Notes: generated by a model from the letters alone, not told the origin. A DNA stretch of 64,000 nucleotides from Paenibacillus oryzisoli (GCF_001653565.1 NZ_LYPB01000069.1:186001-250000); one strand, 5' to 3'. Positions 27,401 to 36,139 are shown, numbered from the stretch's first letter. Numbers and translations: made by a program.

Positions 27401-28670
27401 CTGCCTCCGTCCAGTTCCATTGCCCTTCCGCCGGTTCTAGAGAACCCGGCTTTGTAGCATTCTCAGCTACGATGGAACTGTAGTGATAATCCAGAAGCGT
27501 GTGAACATCGGAAGTAAGCTGATCTCCCGTTACGGCAGCACCGATTACGAAGTTGTCTGCATAGATATCCTTCAGGGGATCAATATCCGTCTGAATCGGC
27601 TTTGGTCCTGATACTTGACCCCCATAGGACAAATCAAAATCGTCCGTATAGAAGGACCTAGCATCTTCGTACTTGTTCGCTACTTCCACGTAGGCATTCA
27701 TTACAGTCGGAGTGGTTGCCACGGTAAAAGTACCCGTTAACTGTGCCCATTGATCAGAAGTTACCGTCACGTTTGATGAAACATTCGTATATGTACTATC
27801 CCCGCTCTGAACTGAGAGCCGCAATACTGTTGGAGACTGCCCGGGAGCCATCTTGACCCACGCGGACAAATTGTACTTGTAGCCCTTAGACATCTTGCCA
27901 AGGACATTCAGTAAAGGACCGTCATATTGTTCTGATACCGTGGTTAGCAAGCTCTTGGAGCCGCCTGTAGTGTGATTGTCGGAGGTTGATATAGCCATAT
28001 TTCCGGACCCGTTTCTGCGCACCCAATTTCCTTGTCCATCCTCAAAAGCGGATTGGATTCCAGCTTGGTCAACTGCTCCCGAATCAAATGGTGCAGTCGG
28101 CGTGACGTCCGTTACTTGTACTTCATCAATAAAGAGATCCTCCGTAGTGGTGGAAGCTGCATCCGATTCTATCCATATTTTGAAGCCCTTTGTATCCCCC
28201 GGCAGCTCGTATCCCTTCACTTCAAATGTGGTCCAATCGGTGGAGCTAACCGATGTATTACCTACCAGCCAAGGATACTTATTGGTAAGTGAAGCAGCAT
28301 CAATATTGGAAGCGATATGGAAAGAATCGATGCCTCCTCCGACTTTAAGCTTCAGAGATAAATCGTACGTATGGCCAGCTTGCGTATAAGAAGTCAAATC
28401 CAGGAGCGGGGAGCTATTGCTCCCAGCCCGGTTCGTCATCGACAAGGATTTGGAGCCATCAGAGGCTGTCGCAGACGTCACGGCAATGGTTCCATCTCCC
28501 ATCCAAGATACCTTAACCCAACCACCAGATTGGTCGTCTTCAAAGCTTTGGTACAATACGCCCGTATTGCCGGCAGCCGATGCCATAACGGGCACTAGAA
28601 GTGGGGGCAAGCTGAACCCGAACAGCAGTACAATTACCATCCATAAATTAAATTGTTTCCTCACAAGCAT
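24474..28670 (-). CDS. Cell-surface multimodular GH10 endo-xylanase with CBM22, CBM9 and SLH repeats
   Basis: About 1398 residues from ATG 28670, six bases after GAGGAGG (an ATG two codons earlier has no spacing). Order (numbered from that upstream ATG): signal peptide (1-35), CBM22 (40-195), CBM22 (205-352), GH10 catalytic domain (360-715) with acid/base E503 (VVNEV) and nucleophile E610 (ITELD), two CBM9 modules (about 735-875 and 885-1067), an Ig/ZU5-like domain (about 1090-1215) and three SLH repeats (1231-1273, 1287-1333, 1347-1398). The SLH repeats anchor it to cell-wall polymers, so it cuts xylan at the surface and releases oligosaccharides for the adjacent transporter. Same overall plan as XynA1 of Paenibacillus sp. 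JDR-2. A cre-like site lies just upstream. Confidence 0.95.
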   Translation of the reverse strand: MLVRKQFNLWMVIVLLFGFSLPPLLVPVMASAAGNTGVLYQSFEDDQSGGWVKVSWMGDGTIAVTSATASDGSKSLSMTNRAGSNSSPLLDLTSYTQAGHTYDLSLKLKVGGGIDSFHIASNIDAASLTNKYPWLVGNTSVSSTDWTTFEVKGYELPGDTKGFKIWIESDAASTTTEDLFIDEVQVTDVTPTAPFDSGAVDQAGIQSAFEDGQGNWVRRNGSGNMAISTSDNHTTGGSKSLLTTVSEQYDGPLLNVLGKMSKGYKYNLSAWVKMAPGQSPTVLRLSVQSGDSTYTNVSSNVTVTSDQWAQLTGTFTVATTPTVMNAYVEVANKYEDARSFYTDDFDLSYGGQVSGPKPIQTDIDPLKDIYADNFVIGAAVTGDQLTSDVHTLLDYHYSSIVAENATKPGSLEPAEGQWNWTEADKIAAYAKAHNLNFRLHTLAWHSQAAEWMFKDEQGQPLAATPENKQLVLDRLTAYIETVARHYRSMDVPIHAVDVVNEVIDPGQPDGMRKSEWYMLTGLDFIRTAFRVARQEMPDAKLYINDYSTQDPAKRDYLFNLVTKLKDEGVPIDGVGHQTHISIGGPSIEQISDSIRKFGEAGFDNQITELDISVYTDSNSTSYDESSLVKQGYRYKQLFQELVRLDNEGKHAASNTQAYNPNGWISNVTIWGIADDHTWLDNQGATRKDAPFPFDVQYQAKYAYWGMIEAVKALTPSHLPITAQTAHTAKGTPTHASDPVWNTVPALKTQQLGTLQAEVKTLWDEQNMYARVAVKDMSVTATDHIELFMDNNGIKKYTFTRNDARITEETDGYVLQADIPLAGGALGNKVKFDARVTDMGFNDGTEHGSNGVIVSWSDPRNIQDNDVLGYGILTYIDAVKAASASYGTPVIDGEMDSKWANAPVYTTDVIVEQHNNAVAKAQLRAMWDVQNLYVYAIVLDSNLSDANANAWEQDSVEIFVDQNNGKTDIYQGDDGQYRINFKNGKTVGGHATSNNYTSATKIVDGGYVVEAAIALDTITPQAGNVIGFDLQVNNDQDGGSRDSVFSWNDPTGQSYQNTSRFGVLKLEQVQASDSSTSYTSSVTTPVPEGAVKVQADTGGKVANNGAAVSLPAGALGSDIFVSIKKLSDTAQLKPDPDLKLAGDVYEIIKDVAGPFQKPVTITLPFNTSLLDDKHELAVYWYNEETGKWVKLDDSKIDREKGTVSGSVTHFTKFAVLATEKSASVQLPTLTDIKGHWAEADILELVKSGVIDGYQDGTFQPHATVTRSEFVAMIVRAFHLTATGGTGFSDTGSHWAVDAIAIASALGIVDGYEDGTFVPNDNITREQMAVILARAAQLASSTNSLDYKDSGDVSAWAQGPIAALTTKGILNGYEDGTLKPKAYSTRAEAAVIVIRILKGQ

Positions 28671-28687
28671 TCTCATCCTCCTCTTTA

Positions 28688-28703
28688 TTGCAATCGCTTA
28701 CAA
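28688..28703 (-). promoter_or_regulatory. Catabolite-responsive (cre) site candidate before the SLH xylanase
   Basis: On the minus strand TTGTAAGCGATTGCAA matches the Bacillus cre consensus WTGNAARCGNWWWCAW at 15 of 16 positions. It lies 18 bases upstream of the start codon, inside the likely operon transcript, where CcpA binding would block elongation or initiation when preferred sugars are present. Confidence 0.6.
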
Positions 28704-28741
28704 GTCTGATCAACTTCATTCTACAACTTAGTTTATTGGCT

Positions 28742-28849
28742 TTACATACTCAAAATAAAGCATAATCCCCCTGCAATTATGAGGAGAATGCCTAGTGCAA
28801 GCACCATTCTTACCGTCTGAGACCTGTCATCGAAGGTGCCCTTGACCAT
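28742..28849 (-). CDS. 35-residue single-pass membrane peptide between two xylanase genes
   Basis: ATG 28849 to TAA 28742. A charged N-terminus (MVKGTFDDRSQTVR) is followed by one hydrophobic helix of about 20 residues (MVLALGILLIIAGGLCFILS). GGGGAGG, overlapping the stop of the intracellular GH10, lies 13 bases upstream, a long but usable spacing. The clear charge/helix pattern in an otherwise empty gap argues for a real small membrane protein. I know no family for it; a role in the xylan operon is inference from position. Confidence 0.5.
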   Translation of the reverse strand: MVKGTFDDRSQTVRMVLALGILLIIAGGLCFILSM

Positions 28850-28854
28850 TTCGC

Positions 28855-29856
28855 TCAGTTTACCTCCCCAATTACACGCCAAAATGCCTTCTTAGGCTGA
28901 AATTCCTTATCGAATAGAAAGGGCCAATTCTTTCGGCCCCGAACAGGGAAGTTGTCCAACCAGGTATAGTTGTCAGCAGCTCCCCAGAACGTTACCGACG
29001 TAATGACATCCTGATATTCTTTAAATAGCCTGAAGATATCTACATATCGTTGCTCCTGCAGCTCTACCATTTGTTCAGTAGGTACCACAAGATCAGTCCG
29101 ACTATCTTCAAAATGAAACATGGATAGATCCAACTCGGTAATGTGAAGCTCTAGATCAAGGGATGCGTAAAGCTCTATGGCTTGACGAATTTCATCCAAG
29201 GAAGGACCGTAGATATTCCAATGTCCCTGCATGCCGATTCCATGGATCGGGGTCCCCTTATCCTTCAAGGAACGAACCAGGTTATAAATCTTATCCCGCT
29301 TAATCGGTTCTGTCTCGTTGTAGTCGTTATAAAACAGTCGTGCATTCGGATCGGCATCATGTGCGGCCTCGAAGGCAAGGCGAATGTAATCCTCACCAAC
29401 AATCTCCAACCACTGGGTGTTTCGCATCACGAGGTCTGCTTTGTCTTCTATCGCTTCATTAACGACGTCCCACGCATACACCTTGCCCTTATATCGACCG
29501 ACGACCGTACGAATATGCTCCCTCATCCGCATAAGCACCATTTCTTTGCTAGCTATACCGCCAGATGGGTCATCAAACACCCAATTAGAAGTTTGATTAT
29601 GCCAAACCAACGTATGCCCCCGAACGGCAATACCGTTCTGCATTGCGAAATCCATGATCTCATCCGCTGCCTCAAATGTGTACTTCTCTTCCTCTGGATG
29701 GATCTCCCCGAACTTCATTTGATTCTCCGCTGTCACGCTGTTATAATGCTGGGCGATGAAGTTTCCATCGGATCGGATGGTCTTCGTGCTAACAGCAGCC
29801 CCGATTCTGAATATCCCCTGATATGCCTCGTGTAAACTCGGTACCTTTATGTTCAT
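28855..29856 (-). CDS. Intracellular GH10 xylanase
   Basis: 333-residue single-domain GH10 enzyme without signal peptide, so cytoplasmic. Acid/base E134 (VVNEAIED) and nucleophile E241 (ITELDLSM) are present, as are substrate-site motifs HTLVWHNQTSNW and FWGAADNYTW. Such enzymes (XynA2 of Paenibacillus sp. JDR-2, IXT6 of Geobacillus) cut short xylo- and aldouronate oligosaccharides after import. It is the first gene after a promoter with the element shared with lplA, and is followed by the 35-residue peptide gene and the SLH xylanase. Confidence 0.94.
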   Translation of the reverse strand: MNIKVPSLHEAYQGIFRIGAAVSTKTIRSDGNFIAQHYNSVTAENQMKFGEIHPEEEKYTFEAADEIMDFAMQNGIAVRGHTLVWHNQTSNWVFDDPSGGIASKEMVLMRMREHIRTVVGRYKGKVYAWDVVNEAIEDKADLVMRNTQWLEIVGEDYIRLAFEAAHDADPNARLFYNDYNETEPIKRDKIYNLVRSLKDKGTPIHGIGMQGHWNIYGPSLDEIRQAIELYASLDLELHITELDLSMFHFEDSRTDLVVPTEQMVELQEQRYVDIFRLFKEYQDVITSVTFWGAADNYTWLDNFPVRGRKNWPFLFDKEFQPKKAFWRVIGEVN

Positions 29857-29908
29857 AGATGGATAAACCTCCTCATCATCTCCTGTTTAAACAGGCTTTC
29901 TAAGTTAT

Positions 29909-29951
29909 ATGATATAGAATCTGACTACACTTACCATTCACAGATTAAAGA
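29909..29951 (-). promoter_or_regulatory. Promoter of the xylanase operon with a putative YesN site
   Basis: On the minus strand -35 TGGTAA (29931-29936) and -10 TATCAT (29909-29914) are separated by 16 bases. A 22-nt element at 29930-29951 overlaps the -35 box and matches the element at the lplA promoter at 20 of 22 positions (plus-strand core ATTCACAGA, one variable base, TAAAGA), with the same spacing to the -10. A perfect palindrome CCTGTTTAAACAGG lies in the leader at 29882-29895. Confidence 0.6.
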
Positions 29952-30013
29952 ACTCTCCCCCCTTTTCTTAAAAATCGTATAAGAGGGTAAGCGACGTACG
30001 CAGTCGCACTCCT

Positions 30014-30056
30014 AGCAAAAAGACGTATATTTCTTAGAAAAGAAATACACGTCTTT
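30014..30056 (-). terminator. Rho-independent terminator after the regulator operon
   Basis: A 17-base stem with one mismatch (30019-30035 with 30040-30056) and a four-base loop is followed on the minus strand by TTTTTGC. It lies 12 bases after the stop of the YesN gene. Confidence 0.85.
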
Positions 30057-30068
30057 CATTGACATCCA

Positions 30069-31574
30069 TTATGCTTTGCTTAACTGTCTGAACACACCGG
30101 GTTTCTCAGACACACGTTTCTCAAACTCTTTGAGGAAATGATGATAGTGAACGTATCCAATCTGCTCCGCAATTAGACGAATCGTTTCATCCGTTTCGCA
30201 TAGCATACGCTTCGCCGCGGTAATCCGCAGGTCATGAATATACTCGATGATGCCTACACCGTTTCTCTTCATAAACGCTTGGCCTAAGTAAACTGGGTTC
30301 ATGAAGAACCGTTCACCGATATCTTTAATCGTCAGCGCTTCCCGGTAATGCTCCTGGATATAACGCTCAATAACGCGAAGGGGGTGACCGGAGAACTTCT
30401 CTTTATACTGCTTCAACTGGCTCATATACTGCTGTACATACGTCTGCAAGGACTCCTCTACTTCCTGCAGGGAACGATGCTCTCTTCTCAAAAAATCGCG
30501 AACACGTGGCAGCCCCTCTGAATCAATACCCATCTCCCGCATGACAGCAGCGCTCTTCATAACAATGCGTATGACCAGCAAATGAACGACTTCCCGAGCA
30601 GTTTTGTTAGCAAACAGGATGACAAACATTTGCTTAATCAGATCCTCAACCCGCTTATCCTGAAGCGCCTCAAGGGCACTTTGAATATCATCGACGATAG
30701 AAACCGCATGAAGATCATAGCTAATGGGATTGTGATGAATCTTATCGTAATGAAGTGGACCACCGGACATATGAAAGAAATGATGCACGGACGTCTCTAG
30801 CGCACCTGCGTATGAATCTGCTATATCTCGGAGGGAGTCCACCTGTGGTCCAATTGAAAGGCAGCATTCAATGCCTTGGTCTCTTAGGTCTTCGAATACG
30901 CCTTGGGCCCATTGCTGGATCTCAGGGAATGACGCTATAACAAGCCCGTTTTGGCTCCCGAATAAGTCGATTGCATATGCTTTTCGCGAGGGGAAGTAAC
31001 GATCATCCAGCTCTTGTTCTGAGCCGCTAAGCCATTCGACATGCATATATCTCCAACCATGTTCTCCTTGTGCCAAGGGATCCAACATCTCCCCTACGTT
31101 CACGTCTGTTACCGATATTTCCCCTCGCAGCAACTGAGCAAGGAGAGTCGGTACTAGACGGTCGGCAACGAGATCTTGACGTACTCTTTGCTGTTCTTGG
31201 TGTTGCAACTCTTCAATAACTAATTGAATGACAGCCTCCCATTCCCTATCCAAAGCCGGTTTAAGCAGATAATGCTTTACCCCATACCTTAGCGCGGACC
31301 GAGCATATTCAAAATCATTGTAGCCGCTTAAAATAATGAATATGGGATCGTAACCCGCCGTTTGCACCCGATCGATTAATTCTAATCCGTCAATTACCGG
31401 CATCCGAATATCTGTCACTATGAGATTAGGCTTGCAGGCCTCAATGCAAGCCAAGGCTTCTTCGCCATTCTCGCACATGGCTACGATTTCAAAGCCTAGC
31501 TCTTCCCATTCGACCATGAGCTTGATGCCCTCCAAAGCGAAAGGCTCGTCGTCTACCAAAATAACTTTATACAT
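30069..31574 (-). CDS. yesN: YesN-type response regulator with AraC domain
   Basis: 501 residues. Receiver domain 1-120 with D8-D9, phospho-acceptor D55 (IVTDIRMPV) and K105; C-terminal AraC domain at about 400-498 (IKDIGERFFMNPVYLGQAF and IRLIAEQIGYVHYHHFLKEF). It overlaps the kinase gene by eight bases. The location between the xylanase operon and the lplA-type transporter suggests it binds the 22-nt element found at both promoters. The same operon encodes a second YesN at its 5' end, so the two regulators may share one kinase. Confidence 0.93.
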   Translation of the reverse strand: MYKVILVDDEPFALEGIKLMVEWEELGFEIVAMCENGEEALACIEACKPNLIVTDIRMPVIDGLELIDRVQTAGYDPIFIILSGYNDFEYARSALRYGVKHYLLKPALDREWEAVIQLVIEELQHQEQQRVRQDLVADRLVPTLLAQLLRGEISVTDVNVGEMLDPLAQGEHGWRYMHVEWLSGSEQELDDRYFPSRKAYAIDLFGSQNGLVIASFPEIQQWAQGVFEDLRDQGIECCLSIGPQVDSLRDIADSYAGALETSVHHFFHMSGGPLHYDKIHHNPISYDLHAVSIVDDIQSALEALQDKRVEDLIKQMFVILFANKTAREVVHLLVIRIVMKSAAVMREMGIDSEGLPRVRDFLRREHRSLQEVEESLQTYVQQYMSQLKQYKEKFSGHPLRVIERYIQEHYREALTIKDIGERFFMNPVYLGQAFMKRNGVGIIEYIHDLRITAAKRMLCETDETIRLIAEQIGYVHYHHFLKEFEKRVSEKPGVFRQLSKA

Positions 31575-33390
31575 GCGGGGAAATCACCTCCTGTTTCTTT
31601 AGGAGACTCAGAGGAATTTGTATGGTTATACTTGTTTTCTCGAAGGGGATGCTTTCCACTTGGAACAGGGAGCGTTCTGCATAAAACAGATTTAAACGGC
31701 GATACACATTGCGAAGTCCAATGTTCTTGCCGTTGTCTTCCCCCTTATACAAACTTTGAACAATTTCATCCAGTTTCGCGCTGTTCATGCCGATTCCGTT
31801 GTCTTCAACTTTCATGAGCATATTCATCCCTGCTTTCTCTACCGTTATCCGAATTCTTCTATTTCCCTTCACGGATTGAAGGCCATGCTTGCATGAATTC
31901 TCAACCAGGGATTGAATACTCATCTTCGGAATCCGATACGACAGAACAGAATCGTCAACGGACAATTCATAGTGAAACCGATCCTGAAATCTGAACTTCT
32001 CGATCTGAAGGTACATGTCTGTGAAACTTAACTCTTCTTCTACCGTTACCAGATCCTCTTTCCAGCTTAACAGCCTTCTCAAAATTTGAGACAAATTTTG
32101 AATAATCTCTATCACATGCTCATAACGATATTTCTTGCATACGACAAGTATCGCGTTCAACGTATTGAATAAGAAATGAGGGTCAACTTGGCTTTGCAAA
32201 TAATTCAACTCAGCCTGTACACGTTCTAGCTCCAAGTCTTTTTTCTGAATTTCGAGTTTATACACATCGTTAATTAAATTGCGAATTTTCTCTGTCATCA
32301 AATTAAAACTGCGAAGCAGGTGACCGATCTCATCTTTCCCCTCATACATCGTAATGGGTTCAAACCTCTCGTTTTTCACCAACTGCATGTGTTTGGATAG
32401 CTTTCTTACCCGGAAATTGAAAGAGTGCATAATAATGTAAATTAATACCGTGGGAATGATCGTACTTATAAGCGTTAACCAGATGAAGAAGTGGATTACC
32501 CCTTTTCTCTCCTCCGCGATCCGACTTCCCTCTGGAATTCCAACCAAACGCCAATTAATTACATAACTTGCATTACTTAGCGGGATGACAAAGCTCCTCT
32601 CAGGCAAACCAGTCAACTGGAAATCCTTTGTCACAGCCAAGGTAGGCAGCAAGGGGTCACTTCCTTTAAACGCACCTGCCGATTCCAGAACAAGCCGATT
32701 TTCCTCATCCACGAGCTTAATTAACAAATAATTATGCTCTTTATCAAACAGCTCCAGCAGCTTATCCATACGAATATCGATACGCAAATATTTGGAGAAT
32801 TTCATAAGGTCAGGGAAATTGTCCAACTTGCGAATGATGCTGACATAGACCAATTTCTCTTCAGGATTCATGGGATTGGTATCCAAGTAGGAGGTCACTG
32901 TCACCTTATCCCTCTTCTCGTTCATCTTCTGATACCATTCACTCCGCAGATCATCGGGCTTCAGCATAAAGTAACTTCCACCGTTAGAGAGCGTTGGATT
33001 CGAAGTATATACGCCAATCCAAGAGATGTAAGGATAAATATTCGGATACTGCCCCAATTTGTCCCGCAGGTAGCTGTCATATTCTTCGTAATATGCAACA
33101 TTATCCGAGTACGAATATTCAAGCATCTCATTGAATGTACGATCCGCGGAAACAGCATTGCCAATGACGACACCTGAGTTTACCATTTGCATAATTTCAT
33201 TACCGACCCTGTCTAGAGAAATCCTTAAGTTATCCATCTCTCTACGTTCGGTATTTTTGCTATCCTGCAAGAAGAACAAGCTATTTATACATAGTATCGG
33301 TAGCAACACACACATGAGGTAAATGATCAGAAACTTGAATTTCAGGGGAATATCATTAACACTATGCAACAGTTTCCATTTCCGGCTCAT
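31567..33390 (-). CDS. yesM: YesM-type sensor histidine kinase
   Basis: 607 residues. Transmembrane helices at about 18-40 and 300-322 flank an extracellular sensing domain of some 260 residues. HAMP at about 323-375 is followed by QSQVDPHFLFNTLN with H405, N-box N498 (SLVENSCKHG) and DNGIGM. Likely ligand: a xylan-derived oligosaccharide, inferred from the neighbouring GH10 and transporter genes. The start lies 25 bases after the stop of the upstream YesN and its end overlaps the downstream YesN, so response regulator, kinase and response regulator form one operon. Confidence 0.93.
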   Translation of the reverse strand: MSRKWKLLHSVNDIPLKFKFLIIYLMCVLLPILCINSLFFLQDSKNTERREMDNLRISLDRVGNEIMQMVNSGVVIGNAVSADRTFNEMLEYSYSDNVAYYEEYDSYLRDKLGQYPNIYPYISWIGVYTSNPTLSNGGSYFMLKPDDLRSEWYQKMNEKRDKVTVTSYLDTNPMNPEEKLVYVSIIRKLDNFPDLMKFSKYLRIDIRMDKLLELFDKEHNYLLIKLVDEENRLVLESAGAFKGSDPLLPTLAVTKDFQLTGLPERSFVIPLSNASYVINWRLVGIPEGSRIAEERKGVIHFFIWLTLISTIIPTVLIYIIMHSFNFRVRKLSKHMQLVKNERFEPITMYEGKDEIGHLLRSFNLMTEKIRNLINDVYKLEIQKKDLELERVQAELNYLQSQVDPHFLFNTLNAILVVCKKYRYEHVIEIIQNLSQILRRLLSWKEDLVTVEEELSFTDMYLQIEKFRFQDRFHYELSVDDSVLSYRIPKMSIQSLVENSCKHGLQSVKGNRRIRITVEKAGMNMLMKVEDNGIGMNSAKLDEIVQSLYKGEDNGKNIGLRNVYRRLNLFYAERSLFQVESIPFEKTSITIQIPLSLLKKQEVISPHV

Positions 33391-33415
33391 ATTCGCTCTC
33401 CTTGTCAGTCATACG

Positions 33416-34933
33416 TTAACCCTTCTTGTAAGCAGAGGGCAATAGGCCAGTAAGTGCCTTGAACTTGGTTACGAACTGTTCAGCATCCGAATACCCAACG
33501 CGATCGGCGACATCGGATATTTTAAGTTCTTCACGCCGAAGTATTTTTTTGGCCTCATCAATACGTACGACATGTAAATATTCATTAAAGGTAAGGCCAA
33601 CTTGCTTCTTGAACCTTTGCCCAAAGTATGCGGCATTCAGCCTAAAATGCTCGGCAACAACCTGCAACTGCAACTTTTCCCTATAGTGCGATTTAATATA
33701 TTCACCCGCTGCCGATACGACTTCATCCTGCCCTGCGCCTTTCTTTTGGCCAATCCACTCCGCAGCTAACAGAATTTCGTGTGTTACCTTGCGTTCCAAG
33801 AGGCACATATCCATTGGCGTGGCGGGAGTTGACCAATTCGGAGCCCACATAGGATTACCACCGAATTGCGAGAGCGTCTTCTGAATTTCAAGCAGAATAT
33901 TGCTCAAACATGCACTCACCCAAGACTCAGAAACAGACTGCTTCGTTAAAGCGATGAATAAGTGGTGTACATGGGCTTTCACCGTTGCGGGGCACCCCTT
34001 GCCTACGGCACCTAGAATCGATTCCGTCATACCAACAAATGCAGGAAGCGTATCTGCTTGCCACTCCCCTTGATAGATATAGATTCCTTCAATTTCAGTA
34101 GGAATCTTACACATCTCAGCCATAAGTCCCTCACGAAATGCTTCTTTTAATGCATGCAGTCCCTTGTGTTCGCCACTAAGCGAAAAGGAGATCGTTCTGC
34201 CCCACCTATGTCTAAAAGTGGTCATAACCTCTGGTAACATCAAGGAATACAGAGTGCGATCCTCGGGTCCTGTGACTAGCATGAATCCCTGACGTTCTTT
34301 CCCTATTCCGAATGGAAGCATCATCGCTTGAGTACATTTAATCCTATCTGCAATCATTTGCCTCAAATCCAAGAGTTCTTGACCTTGAATGTCAGGTTCA
34401 AATAAAACGCAGCGATAACTAGAACGTTCATCCAGATTCAATAAGGTGTTCGCCTGCTCAATCCATTTCTGCTTAATTTCCCCTTGCAATAAATTCGAAA
34501 CCGTTTCCAACCTTAGGAAATCCAAAGCAGCGCTTTCATATTGGCGATGTGCTTCGCGCTCCCTGATGGTATTCGCGATCTCTTCAACTGCAGCTATAAG
34601 CTCATCTTCAAGTAAAGGCTTCATCAAATAATTGGCCACGCCATACCGCATCGCTTTTTTGGCATATTCAAAATCTGCGTATCCACTCAAGATAATAAAT
34701 TTCATTTCTGGATACAGGCTAGACGCTTGTTTAATCAATTCCAATCCATCTATAACAGGCATTCGAACGTCCGTCAGCACCAAATGAGGTAAGGTTGACG
34801 CCATTACAACCAATGCGTCTTCACCATCCGCTGCCTCTCCGCATATTTCAAAGCCAAGTTTGTTCCAATCCATCATCAACCGCAATCCCTCTAGCATGTA
34901 TGGCTCGTCATCCACAAACATGACCCTTAACAT
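33416..34933 (-). CDS. yesN: Second YesN-type response regulator with AraC domain
   Basis: 505 residues from ATG 34933 (GAGGTG six bases upstream; a GTG three codons earlier is part of that site). Receiver with phospho-acceptor Asp in VLTDVRMPV and following Lys (YLMKPLL); C-terminal AraC domain (LQVVAEHFRLNAAYFGQRF, ISDVADRVGYSDAEQFVTKF). First gene of the regulator operon. A TATAAT -10 box lies at 34969-34974 on the minus strand without a clear -35, suggesting activated transcription. It differs widely from the YesN at 30069 in the middle region, so the two may bind different DNA or respond differently to one kinase. Confidence 0.92.
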   Translation of the reverse strand: MLRVMFVDDEPYMLEGLRLMMDWNKLGFEICGEAADGEDALVVMASTLPHLVLTDVRMPVIDGLELIKQASSLYPEMKFIILSGYADFEYAKKAMRYGVANYLMKPLLEDELIAAVEEIANTIREREAHRQYESAALDFLRLETVSNLLQGEIKQKWIEQANTLLNLDERSSYRCVLFEPDIQGQELLDLRQMIADRIKCTQAMMLPFGIGKERQGFMLVTGPEDRTLYSLMLPEVMTTFRHRWGRTISFSLSGEHKGLHALKEAFREGLMAEMCKIPTEIEGIYIYQGEWQADTLPAFVGMTESILGAVGKGCPATVKAHVHHLFIALTKQSVSESWVSACLSNILLEIQKTLSQFGGNPMWAPNWSTPATPMDMCLLERKVTHEILLAAEWIGQKKGAGQDEVVSAAGEYIKSHYREKLQLQVVAEHFRLNAAYFGQRFKKQVGLTFNEYLHVVRIDEAKKILRREELKISDVADRVGYSDAEQFVTKFKALTGLLPSAYKKG

Positions 34934-35100
34934 CGGATTCACCTCATTTCAGTAAGTAGATATGAACTATTATAAAGGATAAGATGTACTTACATGAGAA
35001 AAACTTCTATCAAAGTCATTCGAAGATGAGCGACCACGGTTTAGCGGAGAGACTTTGGTCTCCGACCAAAGATCCCTATATATGGTGGTTTTTATTGCCA

Positions 35101-35145
35101 ATAAGAATTTGTATTCCCGAGCCTCGGAAACTTATAAATTCTTAT
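35101..35145. other. Long hairpin between transporter terminator and regulator operon
   Basis: Ten-base arms ATAAGAATTT (35101-35110) and AAATTCTTAT (35136-35145) pair perfectly and enclose a shorter TTCC/GGAA stem and an odd palindrome CCGAGcCTCGG. Neither side has a T-run, so it is not a standard terminator. A second perfect stem (CTTTGGTC/GACCAAAG, 35053-35071) lies nearby. Function unknown. Confidence 0.35.
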
Positions 35146-35155
35146 GTGGAAAAGC

Positions 35156-35185
35156 AAAAACCGTCCCAGCACCGAGCTGAAACGG
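35156..35185 (-). terminator. Rho-independent terminator after the ytcP-type permease
   Basis: Ten-base stem (35161-35170 with 35176-35185, two G-U pairs in the RNA), five-base loop, then on the minus strand TTTTTGCTTTT. It is about 30 bases past the permease stop and ends the lplA operon before the regulator operon starts. Confidence 0.8.
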
Positions 35186-35214
35186 GGAATGTGTATGGAT
35201 TCACTTACTTAGTC

Positions 35215-36129
35215 TTACTCTTTGACGCTTCCAAGGTTCATACCGACCACAAAATACCTTTGTAGAAAAGGATACACGAACAGAATTGGAACCGCCGCCA
35301 CAATGGTAATCGCCGCACGTATGGACGCAGGTGTAACCATGGCCTTGGTTTGATTCGTGTTAGCTCCAGCCAGAAGACCTGGATCATTGTTGCTATTCAT
35401 CGTAGAGCCAAGCAACTTCATCATTTCGTATTGAAGTGTACTCAACTTCAAATCAGATGAGGCATATAGGAAGGTATCGAACCAGGAATTCCAAGAGCCA
35501 ACTGCAATAAACAAGGCGATGGTCGCAAGTACAGGTGTACACAGAGGGAGAATGATTCGTAAGAATACGGTGAAATCACCTGCTCCATCCATTTTCGCAG
35601 ACTCAACCAAGCCAGATGGAAGGGTACGGATATACGTCCGAATGACAATAAGATTAAACGCACTTACCAACCCTGGAAAAACATATACCCAGAAGTTGTT
35701 TAACAGTCCTAAACTTTTAATCAGAAAATAATTAGGAATGAGCCCTGCATTGAAATACATTGTCAACACAAATATTAAACCGATTATTTTACGAAAAATA
35801 TATTGGGGCTGGGCCAGTGTATAAGCAAGCATCGAGGTGAGAAATACACCCAGTACGGTTGTTGTAAGTGTCCGAGCTACCGAAATCCATGCCGCATGAT
35901 AAATCGTACCGGAAATGAAAATCGCTTTGTAATTTTGCAATGACCAGGATCTCGGCCACAGATAAATGCCCCCACGAAGCGCATCATTACCTTCATTAAA
36001 TGAAATCGTTAAGGTGTGAAGGAAAGGATAAAGCGTAACTATAGCAAGAAGGAGCATGAAGATACCATTTATCGTATGGAACAAAATAGGCTCAATTCGA
36101 GCTCTGCTAACTGTTGTTGTCCCCATCAT
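35215..36129 (-). CDS. ytcP: Carbohydrate ABC transporter permease, YtcP type
   Basis: 304-residue inner-membrane permease. Six hydrophobic segments, EAA loop ESAKMDGAGDFTVFLRI and the family C-terminus RYFVVGMNLGSVKE. It follows the lplB-type permease by ten bases and completes the channel of the LplA-type transporter. In Paenibacillus sp. JDR-2 the equivalent set imports aldouronates and xylo-oligosaccharides released by surface xylanase; the adjacent GH10 genes support the same here. Confidence 0.93.
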   Translation of the reverse strand: MMGTTTVSRARIEPILFHTINGIFMLLLAIVTLYPFLHTLTISFNEGNDALRGGIYLWPRSWSLQNYKAIFISGTIYHAAWISVARTLTTTVLGVFLTSMLAYTLAQPQYIFRKIIGLIFVLTMYFNAGLIPNYFLIKSLGLLNNFWVYVFPGLVSAFNLIVIRTYIRTLPSGLVESAKMDGAGDFTVFLRIILPLCTPVLATIALFIAVGSWNSWFDTFLYASSDLKLSTLQYEMMKLLGSTMNSNNDPGLLAGANTNQTKAMVTPASIRAAITIVAAVPILFVYPFLQRYFVVGMNLGSVKE

Positions 36130-36139
36130 CGATTCTCCT

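Noticed and set aside
29182..29835. A 217-codon plus-strand frame opposite the intracellular GH10
   Set aside because: Antisense shadow of a well-supported enzyme gene; no ribosome site.
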